50,747 nucleotides of DNA from an uncultured Flavobacteriales bacterium (GCA_937929815.1 CALFUW010000100.1:1-50747), one strand, 5' to 3'. Counted from the stretch's first letter, positions 32,939 through 42,542 are shown. A program made the numbers and translations. The notes: generated by a model not told the origin, from the sequence alone.

Positions 32939-35011
32939 TCATATTTTGATTCGTAGCTGAAGTTTTATTTCAGAGGCTCGGCTGCCTTTAATTTCCTGGA
33001 GCCCGGAGCTCACCCTGTATCGATCCGAAAACCGCGTAAACGCATACCGCAGCCAGAAGGTAAATCTTCCAACCCTGTACTCCGCCAGTAGATAACTCCG
33101 TGTGCCACGGTCATAGAGGGCTGGTACTGAAAATGAATACAATACATCGTGTTCAAACACATATATCCGGCTATCAAAATCATTGGTTTCAAAGACTGCC
33201 AGGCGATAGCTCAGCTTCAGTGGAAGGAAGGTAAAGGCATATCGGACATCCTGAAAAATCATCCAGCCGAGGCTCGTCCCCTTATGGGAGTTTGAATTTG
33301 AAAATTCTACTCTTGAAGCAAGGCTTATCTGAGTTGAGGGAACCACATTCTGGTGTAATCGGACAAATTGTCTTCTCTGCAGTCCGGCCGGTCTCACGAC
33401 AGATTCGTCCGTTCCATTGATCATACTGACTTCCTCTCTCAATCTGATATAAAAATTGTACCGCCGGCTCATCATGTACTCCGCCTGTACGAATACATCC
33501 CTGCCTTTCCCCGGCTGATTTAAGTTGTATCGAGGCCAATCAAAGTAATAGAGATCTGTATACGCATTTATAAACAATCTTGGAGCAGCTTCCCACCGTA
33601 ACCCCGTGTAAAAACCTGTCTCTGCATCATTGCCCGTGCTCTCGGCAAAGGGAGCATGAAACAATGCAGCGTATTCCTTTTCCAGTTTCCGAAAAAGGAG
33701 TACATACGTCAGTTTACTTCCTGCACTTAAGTATGCCCCATGGGTCATGGCCTGACCACCCGCCTTGTTGGTGGCTATTTCACCAAATAGCTGTATCGAT
33801 GGGAGGGATATCCGGTAATCAAAGGACGCATTCCATACACTCTGACCCTGAATATTGTAAATCTGATAAAGGCGCGCAGGCACAGATATAGGCGGATCAA
33901 AACGATGCTCCACGACCGTAGCACCCACATGAAAAAACCTCCATCCGCCTTTTATATGAGCACCAAAACTTTCGAGAGTCAAAGTTTTTCGGGCAGCCCG
34001 TTCTGAAGGAGTGCGATGCAAACCAGATAAGCGAATTGAACCGGCTTCCAAAACTCCTTCTTCTCCATCCTCAATATCGACTACATAAACCGCCGAAGAC
34101 ATCTTTTTCTTAGAATAAAAGGCCGACACATCCAGATTTTTAAATCCATAGGTAACTGCTGCTCCCCGGAAAAAGCGGTTTTCATCCAGTCCGTTGTACG
34201 GCACAAATCCTCTCCCGAAGCGTTGAACATTCAAAACGGAAGGAGATTTGCGAAATGCCAGCGAACTCCACAAGACCAATCCCTGACAAAGCTGCACCTG
34301 GTAATCCCCCAGAATGAGGGTTTTGAGTTTTTTGTTTTGAGTAATAGCGATGTGGCCGCTGTAAAAATCAAATCCTCTTTGCCCCTGCTCCCACAAGAAG
34401 GGCTCCCCTGCATCCTTATCACCGGTAAATCCAAAGCTGAATACATTGCCAAATACATATCTGTGGCGTAGGAAAACCCGATTGGGATCTCCGAGGTAAT
34501 AACTTCCAATCGTAGAATCACCGGCTCTTACCCTCCTTCGAAGTTCGTAACCTCTCCTCTCCTCCAACCCCCTTTGAAACCGAACGAGCGTCGTATGGCG
34601 GCCTTTCGTCAGGACATCCTTAAGATGGTATTTCCGAGTGTCGACCGGGCCTAGATATGTGAAATACTCAAGTTTGCTCAAAACTGCCGGATCAAAACCA
34701 TTAAGGTATTCCAACTCATAAAATGAAACGATCCTCCCATACTTGCGCCGATGTTCTAACAGATTGTAAATCTGGAAAGCGTTCAGAAAACCCAACTGGG
34801 CAAGTAGTTCTTTGGAGGCAGTATTTAGATTGATCTTGTTTTCGCGGAAAAAGTCAAGGTTTTCAGCCCATTGAATCAAGTCAGCATCGTCGCCCAGATT
34901 TTCTGCAATGGCTTCTGTTTCAAGCTCCAGCTCATTGATCTCTACCTGAGAGTGCACCTTCTGACCAATGAACAACGAAATAAAGCAGAATACAAATACC
35001 CTCTTTACCAT
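32939..35011 (-). CDS. Helix-hairpin-helix (ComEA-like) protein with a C-terminal predicted beta-barrel
   Basis: A 690-residue exported protein with a signal peptide of about 21 residues. The N-terminal part (about 50-120) contains a ComEA-like HhH segment: INLNTASKELLAQLGFLNAFQIYNLLEHRRKYGRIVSFYELEYLNGFDPAVLSKL. The remaining roughly 560 residues are rich in alternating aromatic strands and end EIKLQLRIKI, consistent with an outer-membrane barrel. HhH units bind DNA without sequence specificity in ComEA, but here the ligand is unknown. The start overlaps the PorV-like gene by 7 bp. Confidence 0.75.
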   Translation of the reverse strand: MVKRVFVFCFISLFIGQKVHSQVEINELELETEAIAENLGDDADLIQWAENLDFFRENKINLNTASKELLAQLGFLNAFQIYNLLEHRRKYGRIVSFYELEYLNGFDPAVLSKLEYFTYLGPVDTRKYHLKDVLTKGRHTTLVRFQRGLEERRGYELRRRVRAGDSTIGSYYLGDPNRVFLRHRYVFGNVFSFGFTGDKDAGEPFLWEQGQRGFDFYSGHIAITQNKKLKTLILGDYQVQLCQGLVLWSSLAFRKSPSVLNVQRFGRGFVPYNGLDENRFFRGAAVTYGFKNLDVSAFYSKKKMSSAVYVVDIEDGEEGVLEAGSIRLSGLHRTPSERAARKTLTLESFGAHIKGGWRFFHVGATVVEHRFDPPISVPARLYQIYNIQGQSVWNASFDYRISLPSIQLFGEIATNKAGGQAMTHGAYLSAGSKLTYVLLFRKLEKEYAALFHAPFAESTGNDAETGFYTGLRWEAAPRLFINAYTDLYYFDWPRYNLNQPGKGRDVFVQAEYMMSRRYNFYIRLREEVSMINGTDESVVRPAGLQRRQFVRLHQNVVPSTQISLASRVEFSNSNSHKGTSLGWMIFQDVRYAFTFLPLKLSYRLAVFETNDFDSRIYVFEHDVLYSFSVPALYDRGTRSYLLAEYRVGRFTFWLRYAFTRFSDRYRVSSGLQEIKGSRASEIKLQLRIKI

Positions 35012-35835
35012 TTGTATGAAAAATCAACCCCTGAGGCTCCACCCGGTAAAGCCATGTGCATAAATGATATGTTGGCCATGAGAGATTTCCAAGCCACACC
35101 CAGCCCCAGACTAAATGCAGAATTGGTGTGCGAATACCCGCTTCGAATCCAGAGCCGTTCTACCCACTTCCATTCTATCCCGAACCGGTACTGAAGCGGA
35201 CTGCGTTCTACCTTTGAAATTTCTGCATACAGCCTCAAATTTGAACCAACCCCATGCGAAAAACCCAGTCCGATACCGCCCGGAAAATACTCATCATATG
35301 CTCTTATGCGACGGATCTGAAGGGGGTTGAAATACATCATCGATACAGCAAATACCTGACTGACAGCATATCTGGCTCCAATATCTGCATGGGGAATAAA
35401 CAAACTCCCCCGCTCTGCCAGCTGATAGTGCGTCAGATTTAAACGAACACCTATGGAAAACGGATTGATGATCTTAAAACCATAGCCAGCCGTAAGGTGA
35501 TTTTCAGAAAATCCTTCAATACCCATCGATGTTAGACCAATACCAAGATGTTGATTCGAATTGAGCTTAAAATGGCCTGCACCCTGAAAAATATTCAAAT
35601 CTGAAATCGAAAATCTGTTTTGTACAGCAAAAGATACTCCCGAATGGTCCAACAAAGGCATCGCAGATGGATTGTTAAACAATGAAAAACCATCTTCCAG
35701 TGCGACAGATACACCCCCAAGACCCATCGAACGCATCCCCGCCGGAACGATATATATCTGTCCTGCCAGATTTTGCCAAACGAAATAGGTAATGATACCA
35801 AGCAGCCTCTGACTGAAAATCAGCGTACTTTTCAA
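35005..35835 (-). CDS. PorV/UPF0164-like outer-membrane beta-barrel protein
   Basis: A 276-residue protein with a signal peptide (ending near NLAGQ, about 26). The mature start GMRSMGLGGVSVALEDGFSLFNNPSAMPLL is the FadL/PorV-like lead-in in which a plug segment with a conserved FNNPS/A precedes the barrel. Twelve or so amphipathic strands follow, ending GVDFSYKW with a terminal aromatic residue. PorV proteins help type IX cargo reach the surface, but many paralogues exist and this one is not proven to do so. It is co-oriented with and overlaps the HhH-barrel gene. Confidence 0.7.
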   Translation of the reverse strand: MKSTLIFSQRLLGIITYFVWQNLAGQIYIVPAGMRSMGLGGVSVALEDGFSLFNNPSAMPLLDHSGVSFAVQNRFSISDLNIFQGAGHFKLNSNQHLGIGLTSMGIEGFSENHLTAGYGFKIINPFSIGVRLNLTHYQLAERGSLFIPHADIGARYAVSQVFAVSMMYFNPLQIRRIRAYDEYFPGGIGLGFSHGVGSNLRLYAEISKVERSPLQYRFGIEWKWVERLWIRSGYSHTNSAFSLGLGVAWKSLMANISFMHMALPGGASGVDFSYKW

Positions 35836-35877
35836 CTCATTCCATATTTTGCAGCAATTTTACGTCCCTAGACCTGA

Positions 35878-38754
35878 ATGCTGATGAAATTTTGGTTACT
35901 TTTTGCGATTAACCTATTGTGCAGCACGTGCAGTTTCCTTTTGAATTCACATGATCTGCCTGTTTTATATCAAAATTTTGGTATTGAAAACGGATTGTAC
36001 AATAGCGTTATCAATGATGTACATTACACATCTGGAAACGAAAGATATTTTGCAAGTGAAGGCTCAGGTCTCATTCATTTTCAAAAAGGTAACTTCCGGT
36101 ATTACGGAACCCAGGAAGGTCTTCGCATACCTTTTGTAAGTTCTATTGTCCAATACAATGAGGACACTCTGCTGGTAGCTTCAGGCAATGAGATATATTT
36201 TTTCTCAAAACTATCCAAAGAATTTGCAATATTCAGTAAAATTCCTGCAACACAAACCATACGTAAGATGTATTCCCAAAAAGGCAATCTATATGTATAT
36301 TCCAGTACAGGTAATATCTACCGATTTACCCTCAGATCAAATATCCGAAACGCACTTTTATTACAACTTCGTTCTGTCAACCAGATTGTTCATTTATCTG
36401 ACTTCATCTATGCATTATCTACTGATTCTGTGATATATCGCATCCATGACAGTGGGATAGAAAAATATTTTTCAAATGGTGAAAAGATTCACAAAATCGG
36501 GTGTCAGGAAGGATATTTAGTCATTGTTCAATCCGATAAAATCATACGATTAGGACCTTACACACAAAACATCATTCATTTGAATTCATCTATCAGCAGT
36601 GTAAGAAATATCACATTTAATACACGGTATGTATTGGTGAGAATTTCAGACGAAAGATTGTTGGTTTTATTTGCCAATGGAAAGATACAATACCTTACGA
36701 TACCAGGCTCGTTAAATCGTTTTTTTCTTCTTGATAATGGTGAATTATGGTCATCCTACCCGAAGACATTAAAGTGTTATTTATTTCCATCAGTATCCAC
36801 CTATGTAGAATATAATTTGAATGAGGTTACAAAGGTTTATGATAAATGTAAAACTTCAAAAGATTTAAAATTTTCCACAGGAAGGGAAATTTACACTTTA
36901 CGCCAGTCAGAAAAGAAGCTGGAGAAGATACCTATAGAACGACCTACTGGCTTGATTTTACAAATCAAATCCCTTAATAATGATACAGTAATATTAAACA
37001 CTGAAACCGGAATATATTATCTGACAAAACATATATTTAAACCCTTATCTGAAAAAAGAAACCAGGTATATACCGGCGATATTGACATGCATCCTTTGGG
37101 ATTTATCAGCATACCATCAAAAGAATATTTAATACTAAAAAGAGGTTCCTATGTAATTAAATATCCTTTTAAACATTTAATTTTATGGCATCATTGGATT
37201 GATACATCCACTGTGTATATCCAATCGGAATACATGCTTCACATATGCAAAACTCAATACAACGAATTACGAGAGATCAGATCATTTCATTTGGCTGAGA
37301 ATACACTTCTGTATGCAGATGATTCATCAGGAAAAATCTGGAGCTTTAGTGACAATTATTTTGCCAGTTTTGATACGGCACGAGAGATTCACAACATTAA
37401 GATTGATTTCAAAAGAGACAATATTATAAATATCAGTCATATTGGAAAGGATTCACTAATTCTTATCAGTGATCAAATGTATCTAATATATCTGTATGAA
37501 GACAGTATCTGTAAACAAAAAGTAAGATATTCAGATTGGATACTCAAAAGGTTCAGTGTCTTTGACTTTTTTGCCCATGATGCGAATAATTATCTCATCA
37601 CAAATGAGGGAATACTGGAAATTGATAAGGAGTTTCTCGTACGTAAAAAAAATCCAAAAGTATTTGTCTCAAATGTCTTTGTAAACGGTGTGCTTCAATA
37701 CCTTTCCAAGGATAATATACTGAAAAATTCGGACAATACATTACATATTTTTTTTTCGGTTACATCAGATATATTTTCTGAAAAAGAATTTAGATACAGG
37801 TACATCATCTCATCAGGTAAAAGAAGAACAGATACTGTAGATTCTTCATCACCTGAATTGTACTTGTCAAATTTAAATCCCGATACATATTCGATCAAAT
37901 ATGAGCTGCTTTCATCAGACCAAAAAATGATTGATTACGGACAGATTTACTTCACAATATCCAGACCTTTCTGGCAAAACATATGGTTTATTTTTCTGGT
38001 ACTTTCAGGACTTATCGGAGGCTCATTATACGTCATTCGTTGGAGAACACGCCAAATCAGAGAAAAAATAAAGTTGAAAGAATTGTTGCTAGAGACAGAA
38101 ACAAAAGCCCTCAGACTTCAGATGAATCCACACTTTCTCTACAATTCATTGGAATCTATCGAAGGCTTTATCCTGAAATCTGATAAACTTTCTGCCATAA
38201 AACATTTGAATAATTTTACACGCCTGATGCGCATGATTCTGGAAGGAAGTGATAAAGGTATACACTCCTTGAGAAGAGAAAAGGATCTGCTCAAATACTA
38301 TCTTGAATTGGAACATATGAGGTCGGGCAATCACTTTGATTTTAGCATCGAAGTTTATCCGGAGGGCATAGATGAAGATGGTTTGTTGATCCCGTCTATG
38401 ATGATTCAGCCGCATGTAGAAAATAGCATTATTCACGGAGTAAGGCCTCTGAAGGACCGAAGGGGGCTGATTCGTGTCAGTTTTTATGTGCATGAGGATG
38501 AGCAAAAAATAGAAGTACTTATAGAAGACAATGGAGTAGGAAGGTCAAAATCATCCGAATTATCTGTAAAAAATGATGTAAAATCAAAATCATTAGCCCT
38601 ACAAATCAATGCACAAAGGCTAAAAATGATGAGTAAAACACACAAAAATTCGTTTTTTGTATCAATTGAGGACATGTTTGATAAATATGGGCTACCTTCG
38701 GGTACGCGAGTGAAAATTCATATGCCAATCCTCAAAAAGATATATCCCGTATGA
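35878..38754 (+). CDS. LytS-type sensor histidine kinase with propeller-like sensor domain
   Basis: A 958-residue protein with a signal peptide (about 1-22) and a very long exported region (about 25-695). It opens with propeller-like blades (FGIENGLYNSVINDVHYTSGNERYFASEGSGLIHF, then GTQEGLRIPFVSSIV) and closes with a Y_Y_Y-like beta domain (about 620-695). One membrane helix follows (about 698-722). The His_kinase region contains LQMNPHFLYNSLESI (H752), and the ATPase domain has the N-box IQPHVENSIIHG and IEDNGVGRSKS. It is co-translated with the LytTR regulator (ATGA overlap). The sensor part is clearly AT-rich. Confidence 0.9.
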   Translation: MLMKFWLLFAINLLCSTCSFLLNSHDLPVLYQNFGIENGLYNSVINDVHYTSGNERYFASEGSGLIHFQKGNFRYYGTQEGLRIPFVSSIVQYNEDTLLVASGNEIYFFSKLSKEFAIFSKIPATQTIRKMYSQKGNLYVYSSTGNIYRFTLRSNIRNALLLQLRSVNQIVHLSDFIYALSTDSVIYRIHDSGIEKYFSNGEKIHKIGCQEGYLVIVQSDKIIRLGPYTQNIIHLNSSISSVRNITFNTRYVLVRISDERLLVLFANGKIQYLTIPGSLNRFFLLDNGELWSSYPKTLKCYLFPSVSTYVEYNLNEVTKVYDKCKTSKDLKFSTGREIYTLRQSEKKLEKIPIERPTGLILQIKSLNNDTVILNTETGIYYLTKHIFKPLSEKRNQVYTGDIDMHPLGFISIPSKEYLILKRGSYVIKYPFKHLILWHHWIDTSTVYIQSEYMLHICKTQYNELREIRSFHLAENTLLYADDSSGKIWSFSDNYFASFDTAREIHNIKIDFKRDNIINISHIGKDSLILISDQMYLIYLYEDSICKQKVRYSDWILKRFSVFDFFAHDANNYLITNEGILEIDKEFLVRKKNPKVFVSNVFVNGVLQYLSKDNILKNSDNTLHIFFSVTSDIFSEKEFRYRYIISSGKRRTDTVDSSSPELYLSNLNPDTYSIKYELLSSDQKMIDYGQIYFTISRPFWQNIWFIFLVLSGLIGGSLYVIRWRTRQIREKIKLKELLLETETKALRLQMNPHFLYNSLESIEGFILKSDKLSAIKHLNNFTRLMRMILEGSDKGIHSLRREKDLLKYYLELEHMRSGNHFDFSIEVYPEGIDEDGLLIPSMMIQPHVENSIIHGVRPLKDRRGLIRVSFYVHEDEQKIEVLIEDNGVGRSKSSELSVKNDVKSKSLALQINAQRLKMMSKTHKNSFFVSIEDMFDKYGLPSGTRVKIHMPILKKIYPV

Positions 38755-39509
38755 TAAAGGTCGTAATTGTAGATGATGAAAAGGCAATCTTAGAGTCCCT
38801 TACATCCAAGATTCAGATGTTTTGTCCTGACGTAGTCATAGTAGGTACATCCACTACGGTCGAAGATGCCTTAAAAATAATCGATACGCAAAGACCTGAT
38901 GCCATCCTTCTGGATATACACCTCAACGATGAGAGTGGCTTTGAGCTCATCAATGAAATGCAGGTGGAGTTTGACGACTATGAGCCGTCCGTTATTTTTG
39001 TTACAGCCTATGACGAGTATGCATTGAAGGCCTTTAAAGTCAATGCGATAGATTATATCTTAAAGCCTGTAAATGTAGAAGAGCTCTGTGCTGCACTGGA
39101 TAAGGTGAAAAAAATCGGGCAGAAAAAACTTCCTGAAGTGCCCCCGGATATCGCTGCTCATACTCAGACCGGCAGTCCTAATGACAAGATTCCGATTTAT
39201 ACAAATGAAGGAGTTGAATTTCTTCTGTCAAAAGACATTCTATGGATTGAAACACACAAGGCCCACACCTTGGTCGTGAAGGCAAGCGGTGAAAAAATTG
39301 AATCGACTAGACCTATTCGGTTTTATGATGCAATGTTACAAAAATCCAAATTGCTGCGAGTTCATAAGTCATATATATGCAACTGTGAGCATATTGTAAA
39401 ATATCTGCCCTATAATGGTGGATTTGTAGAAATGACCAATGGAGCTTTTATTTCCATTTCCAGCAGAAAACGGGAAACCATCCTAAAGAAAATTTCTCCG
39501 TACCTGTAA
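38751..39509 (+). CDS. LytTR-family response regulator
   Basis: A 252-residue protein: receiver domain (about 3-120) with phosphoacceptor D55 (AILLDIHLND), T85 (FVTAYDEYALKAF) and K105 (DYILKPVN), a linker rich in Pro/Thr, then a LytTR DNA-binding domain (about 150-250). The DNA-binding domain includes DILWIETHKAHTLVV, LLRVHKSYICNCEHI and ISSRKRETILKKI. It forms the cognate pair of the upstream LytS-type kinase, sharing ATGA. Targets are unknown; the neighbouring PorV-like and T9SS protease genes are plausible candidates (inference). Confidence 0.95.
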   Translation: MIKVVIVDDEKAILESLTSKIQMFCPDVVIVGTSTTVEDALKIIDTQRPDAILLDIHLNDESGFELINEMQVEFDDYEPSVIFVTAYDEYALKAFKVNAIDYILKPVNVEELCAALDKVKKIGQKKLPEVPPDIAAHTQTGSPNDKIPIYTNEGVEFLLSKDILWIETHKAHTLVVKASGEKIESTRPIRFYDAMLQKSKLLRVHKSYICNCEHIVKYLPYNGGFVEMTNGAFISISSRKRETILKKISPYL

Positions 39510-39523
39510 TGATTTTTCAATCC

Positions 39524-41725
39524 TTATTGCACAATCCACCTGATGGTCCCTGACCCTTCAGCAGAAGTCACATGGACTATATAAATCCCTGCCTTTATAA
39601 GATCATTAGGAAGGTTGATGGTATTAATCCCGACTGCTGCAAGCAGAGAATCTGTGTAAACTACCCTCCCATCGACAGTCAAAATGTGAAGTGTACACAT
39701 ACCTGAAACCTGGCTTTCAAATAAAAATTGTGCCTTGCTTCCGGGAGCAGTCGGATTGGGATATATGGATGCCGTATGAAACGGTCTGTTTTCTTCTGTA
39801 GTAAGAACCGAAGGAGTAAGGGTGACAAATCTTGAAACAGTAAAAAATAACTGGTTGACCCCATCAATCCTGAAACGTGCAGTAGAGGTGCTTAAACCTG
39901 GAGGAATAATAATAAGTGCTTCACCATTATTAGGTCTTCTTCCAAGATAATGACTCCATGTAGTTCCGTTGTCCGTGCTCAGATAAATATCTACTTCCTT
40001 GCAATTTATATTCCCGACGTCTGTAGAAGCCACATTCCACGTTATGCGAGTGATGGTACCTGATCGAAGTACTGTGCCCTGTGTGGGGTATGTAATAGAA
40101 AAAGGACCGGCGGAGGCGTCTACAGTGAGCAATATTTGCTGAAAACTCACTGCAGAACCATCCCGAAGTGTAAGGCGAAATCTCAGATTGCGGCTATATG
40201 TCGGAAGAATTTCTCCGACCACATTAATGCCAGTGAGCACAGAAGTGTATCTGGGAAGAAAACGGGTACCAGACGGAATCGGCGGAAAACTTCTGAAAAT
40301 AGGCGCATTGCCCGACGGATTGTTTGGTGCACCTGCAGGTCCGTTGTCAAACTGCTCCCAGGTGTACAGTATCGGGTCTCCATCTACATCAGAGGCAAAT
40401 CCTTCGAGTTTAAAAGGAGTTTCCCTTGGAATGAAGGTATTTGGCAATCGGATGCTATCCACTAATGGTGCGCTGTTTGGGGTAGTTATTCTGTTGGCAC
40501 AGGAGTTACCCACTCCCAGTATGGCAAAATTTCGCATTTCCCCAATGGAACCAATATGGAAGTAATCATCACTATTATTCTGAAGATTAGGGGGGCAGAT
40601 TCCGGCATATCCCATAATGGTGGATGCACTGCCCGGTTCCCACGCAGTAGGTCCGTTGCGCTGACAACTGTTGTTTTGTGTATGGTTAGCCCCAAATTGA
40701 TGACCTATTTCGTGCGCTACATAATCAATATCGAAAGGGTCTCCGATCGGGGCCGAACTTCCCGTCACACCCTGGGCTTTGTTATTTAGGCATACACATG
40801 CCAGAGATGCTAATCCTCCACCTCCGGTGCTGAAGTTATGTCCGATATCATAGGCATTAAAACCTATAGCGTTGTTGATCACACCCGGATTAGCGGATAA
40901 AAGCTGCGATGCATTATTGTTCTGAAAAGGATCCGTCGCGGCATCCAAGAAAATCAAGGAACTGTTGTTTGGTACCAAAACCAATCGGATACCAATATCT
41001 CGCTCATACACGCTGTTGACACGGTTTATTGTAGTGATGATGGCATTCATCACCATCGGAATGGTGCCGCCGTGAAATTGACTGTACTCACCAGTTGTGG
41101 TGACTGCAAGGCGATATTCCCGGCGTATTTTCTCCACGATCACTACATTATTCTGTGTTTTGAGATACTCATCTGACTCGTATTCCAGGGGAGAACTGCT
41201 CACATGACAAACAAATTGTTTCTCAGTTTGAAAATCTTTTTTATAGTAGCAAATACTTACTTCCGGCTGGTTTCGATACAAAGGATCAATAAACCAAGTA
41301 CCTGAGGGATGGCCTGTGACCATAGCTGTAAAGCCTTTGGGTCCGATTTCGGCTTTCAGATATAGGGAGTTAGACCCGGTGTTAGTATAACCTCTTACAG
41401 CTCGAATATCAGAAAACTCATTCATCATCTGCTCCGGCATAACTCCTGAAGAGGCTATGAAAAATGTGAAAACTTCTCCATCAGGAGAGGGTATTTCGAG
41501 GGTTGGAAAATCGCACTGCTCCCAGAACTCGCAGGAGGTTGCTGATTTCAGCACTTCGAGAATCTTATCATTTTGAAAAGCAAAGAGTGCATATTGCCGC
41601 GAAACAATCTGAGCCTTCGAACTGTCGTAATACGTGTTATCAATCCTTTGAAAATATCGGTCTTGAGAAAATCCCTGAATAATCGAGCAAACTGTCAGGA
41701 CAAAAACAAATACTCTTAGCTTCAT
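39524..41725 (-). CDS. Reprolysin-like metzincin metalloprotease with T9SS C-terminal sorting domain
   Basis: I start at MKLRVFVFVLTVCSIIQGFSQ (41725), which gives a normal signal peptide and 733 residues. After a propeptide-like region the catalytic domain carries HEIGHQFGANH, a full HExxHxxGxxH zinc motif (about 338-348), and a Met-turn candidate STIMGYAGIC. A beta-rich region (Ig/fibronectin-like, about 420-640) and a C-terminal type A sorting domain follow (SIYPNPTAPGSKAQFLF ... LIKAGIYIVHV ... IRWIVQ). The protein is expected to be secreted and anchored by the type IX system. It is convergent with the LytTR gene. Confidence 0.9.
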   Translation of the reverse strand: MKLRVFVFVLTVCSIIQGFSQDRYFQRIDNTYYDSSKAQIVSRQYALFAFQNDKILEVLKSATSCEFWEQCDFPTLEIPSPDGEVFTFFIASSGVMPEQMMNEFSDIRAVRGYTNTGSNSLYLKAEIGPKGFTAMVTGHPSGTWFIDPLYRNQPEVSICYYKKDFQTEKQFVCHVSSSPLEYESDEYLKTQNNVVIVEKIRREYRLAVTTTGEYSQFHGGTIPMVMNAIITTINRVNSVYERDIGIRLVLVPNNSSLIFLDAATDPFQNNNASQLLSANPGVINNAIGFNAYDIGHNFSTGGGGLASLACVCLNNKAQGVTGSSAPIGDPFDIDYVAHEIGHQFGANHTQNNSCQRNGPTAWEPGSASTIMGYAGICPPNLQNNSDDYFHIGSIGEMRNFAILGVGNSCANRITTPNSAPLVDSIRLPNTFIPRETPFKLEGFASDVDGDPILYTWEQFDNGPAGAPNNPSGNAPIFRSFPPIPSGTRFLPRYTSVLTGINVVGEILPTYSRNLRFRLTLRDGSAVSFQQILLTVDASAGPFSITYPTQGTVLRSGTITRITWNVASTDVGNINCKEVDIYLSTDNGTTWSHYLGRRPNNGEALIIIPPGLSTSTARFRIDGVNQLFFTVSRFVTLTPSVLTTEENRPFHTASIYPNPTAPGSKAQFLFESQVSGMCTLHILTVDGRVVYTDSLLAAVGINTINLPNDLIKAGIYIVHVTSAEGSGTIRWIVQ

Positions 41726-41733
41726 CAAAGCAG

Positions 41734-41741
41734 TAAATTTG
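41734..41741 (+). promoter_or_regulatory. TAnnTTTG -7 element for the DCC-family gene
   Basis: TAAATTTG lies 14 bp before the ATG of the DCC-family gene, inside the 30-bp divergent spacer. Confidence 0.5.
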
Positions 41742-41748
41742 AAACGAA

Positions 41749-41756
41749 CAAATATA
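41749..41756 (-). promoter_or_regulatory. TAnnTTTG -7 element for the metalloprotease gene
   Basis: The minus strand reads TATATTTG, 23 bp before the protease ATG. It touches the first base of the divergent DCC-family ATG. Confidence 0.5.
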
Positions 41757-42151
41757 TGCAAAAGGCCATCCTGTTTATTGATTCAGAATGTGTGCTTTGT
41801 GACGGGTTGTCGCGGTATGTAGCTGCTATCGATAAGAAAGACAAACTGCGCATTGCTCCGTTGGGAGGGCTTACGCATACCCAAATGGCACGTACGCTCC
41901 CTGATACTGAATCTTTTTCGCAGGTTGAGCTTTTTTGGAATAACACCGTGTACAAAGGGCCACATGCCGTCTTTAAGATGGTCGAAATACTAGGATTTCC
42001 ATATTCGTTCTTATTGATTTTTAATATCTTACCAGAAAGGTTTCTATGGAAACTATACAACTGGGTCGCCGGAAATCGATACAGTTGGTTTGGAAAAAAA
42101 GATCATTGTATCATAGGTTCTCCTAAATTTCACAAAAAATTGCTCCCATGA
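41756..42151 (+). CDS. DCC-family (DUF393) thiol-disulfide oxidoreductase-like protein
   Basis: A 131-residue protein beginning MQKAILFIDSECVLCDGL, the DxxCxxC signature that names the DCC family (C12, C15). The rest fits: IAPLGGLTHTQ, VELFWNNTVYKGPHAVFKMVEILGFP, a hydrophobic segment and ending WKLYNWVAGNRYSWFGKK. The fold is thioredoxin-like, but the biological substrate is unknown. The start is well fixed because the motif begins at residue 9. It is divergent from the T9SS protease with only 30 bp between start codons. Confidence 0.88.
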   Translation: MQKAILFIDSECVLCDGLSRYVAAIDKKDKLRIAPLGGLTHTQMARTLPDTESFSQVELFWNNTVYKGPHAVFKMVEILGFPYSFLLIFNILPERFLWKLYNWVAGNRYSWFGKKDHCIIGSPKFHKKLLP

Positions 42152-42186
42152 CCCTTTTTCAGTATGCGCTATTATGAAATTAAATG

Positions 42187-42194
42187 TAATTTTG
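42187..42194 (+). promoter_or_regulatory. TAnnTTTG -7 promoter element for rplU-rpmA
   Basis: TAATTTTG lies 24 bp before the rplU ATG at 42219. Because it is downstream of the ORF-track start (42174), it also argues for the later start codon. Confidence 0.65.
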
Positions 42195-42218
42195 CACCCC
42201 GAACCAAAAAAAGGTAAA

Positions 42219-42530
42219 ATGTACGCAATTGTAGAGATAGCAGGGCATCAGTACAAAGTACAAAAAGACCAACCTGTCTTCGTAAATCGCCTTACAAATG
42301 CCGAAGGTGAAGAAATCACCATCGACAAAGTCATGCTCGTAAGCGACGATACGGGAGTAAAAGTTGGCGCCCCGGTTATAGAAGGAGCCTCTGTAAAGGC
42401 CGTTGTAGATAAGCATTTGAAAGCTGACAAAGTGCTCATCTTTAAAAAGAAAAGAAGAAAAGGATACCAAAAGCTAAATGGTTTCCGCCAATCGATCAGC
42501 AAAATTGTAATTAAAGAAATAATTGCTTAA
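42219..42530 (+). CDS. rplU: 50S ribosomal protein L21
   Basis: The start is [25 protein letters not shown], the normal L21 N-terminus; the 15 extra residues of the ORF track would cross the promoter. The length is then 103 residues, as usual for bL21. Later blocks [24 protein letters not shown] and [22 protein letters not shown] bind 23S rRNA. It forms the standard rplU-rpmA pair with L27 12 bp downstream. Confidence 0.97.
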   Translation: MYAIVEIAGHQYKVQKDQPVFVNRLTNAEGEEITIDKVMLVSDDTGVKVGAPVIEGASVKAVVDKHLKADKVLIFKKKRRKGYQKLNGFRQSISKIVIKEIIA

Positions 42531-42542
42531 AATCTTAACGTC

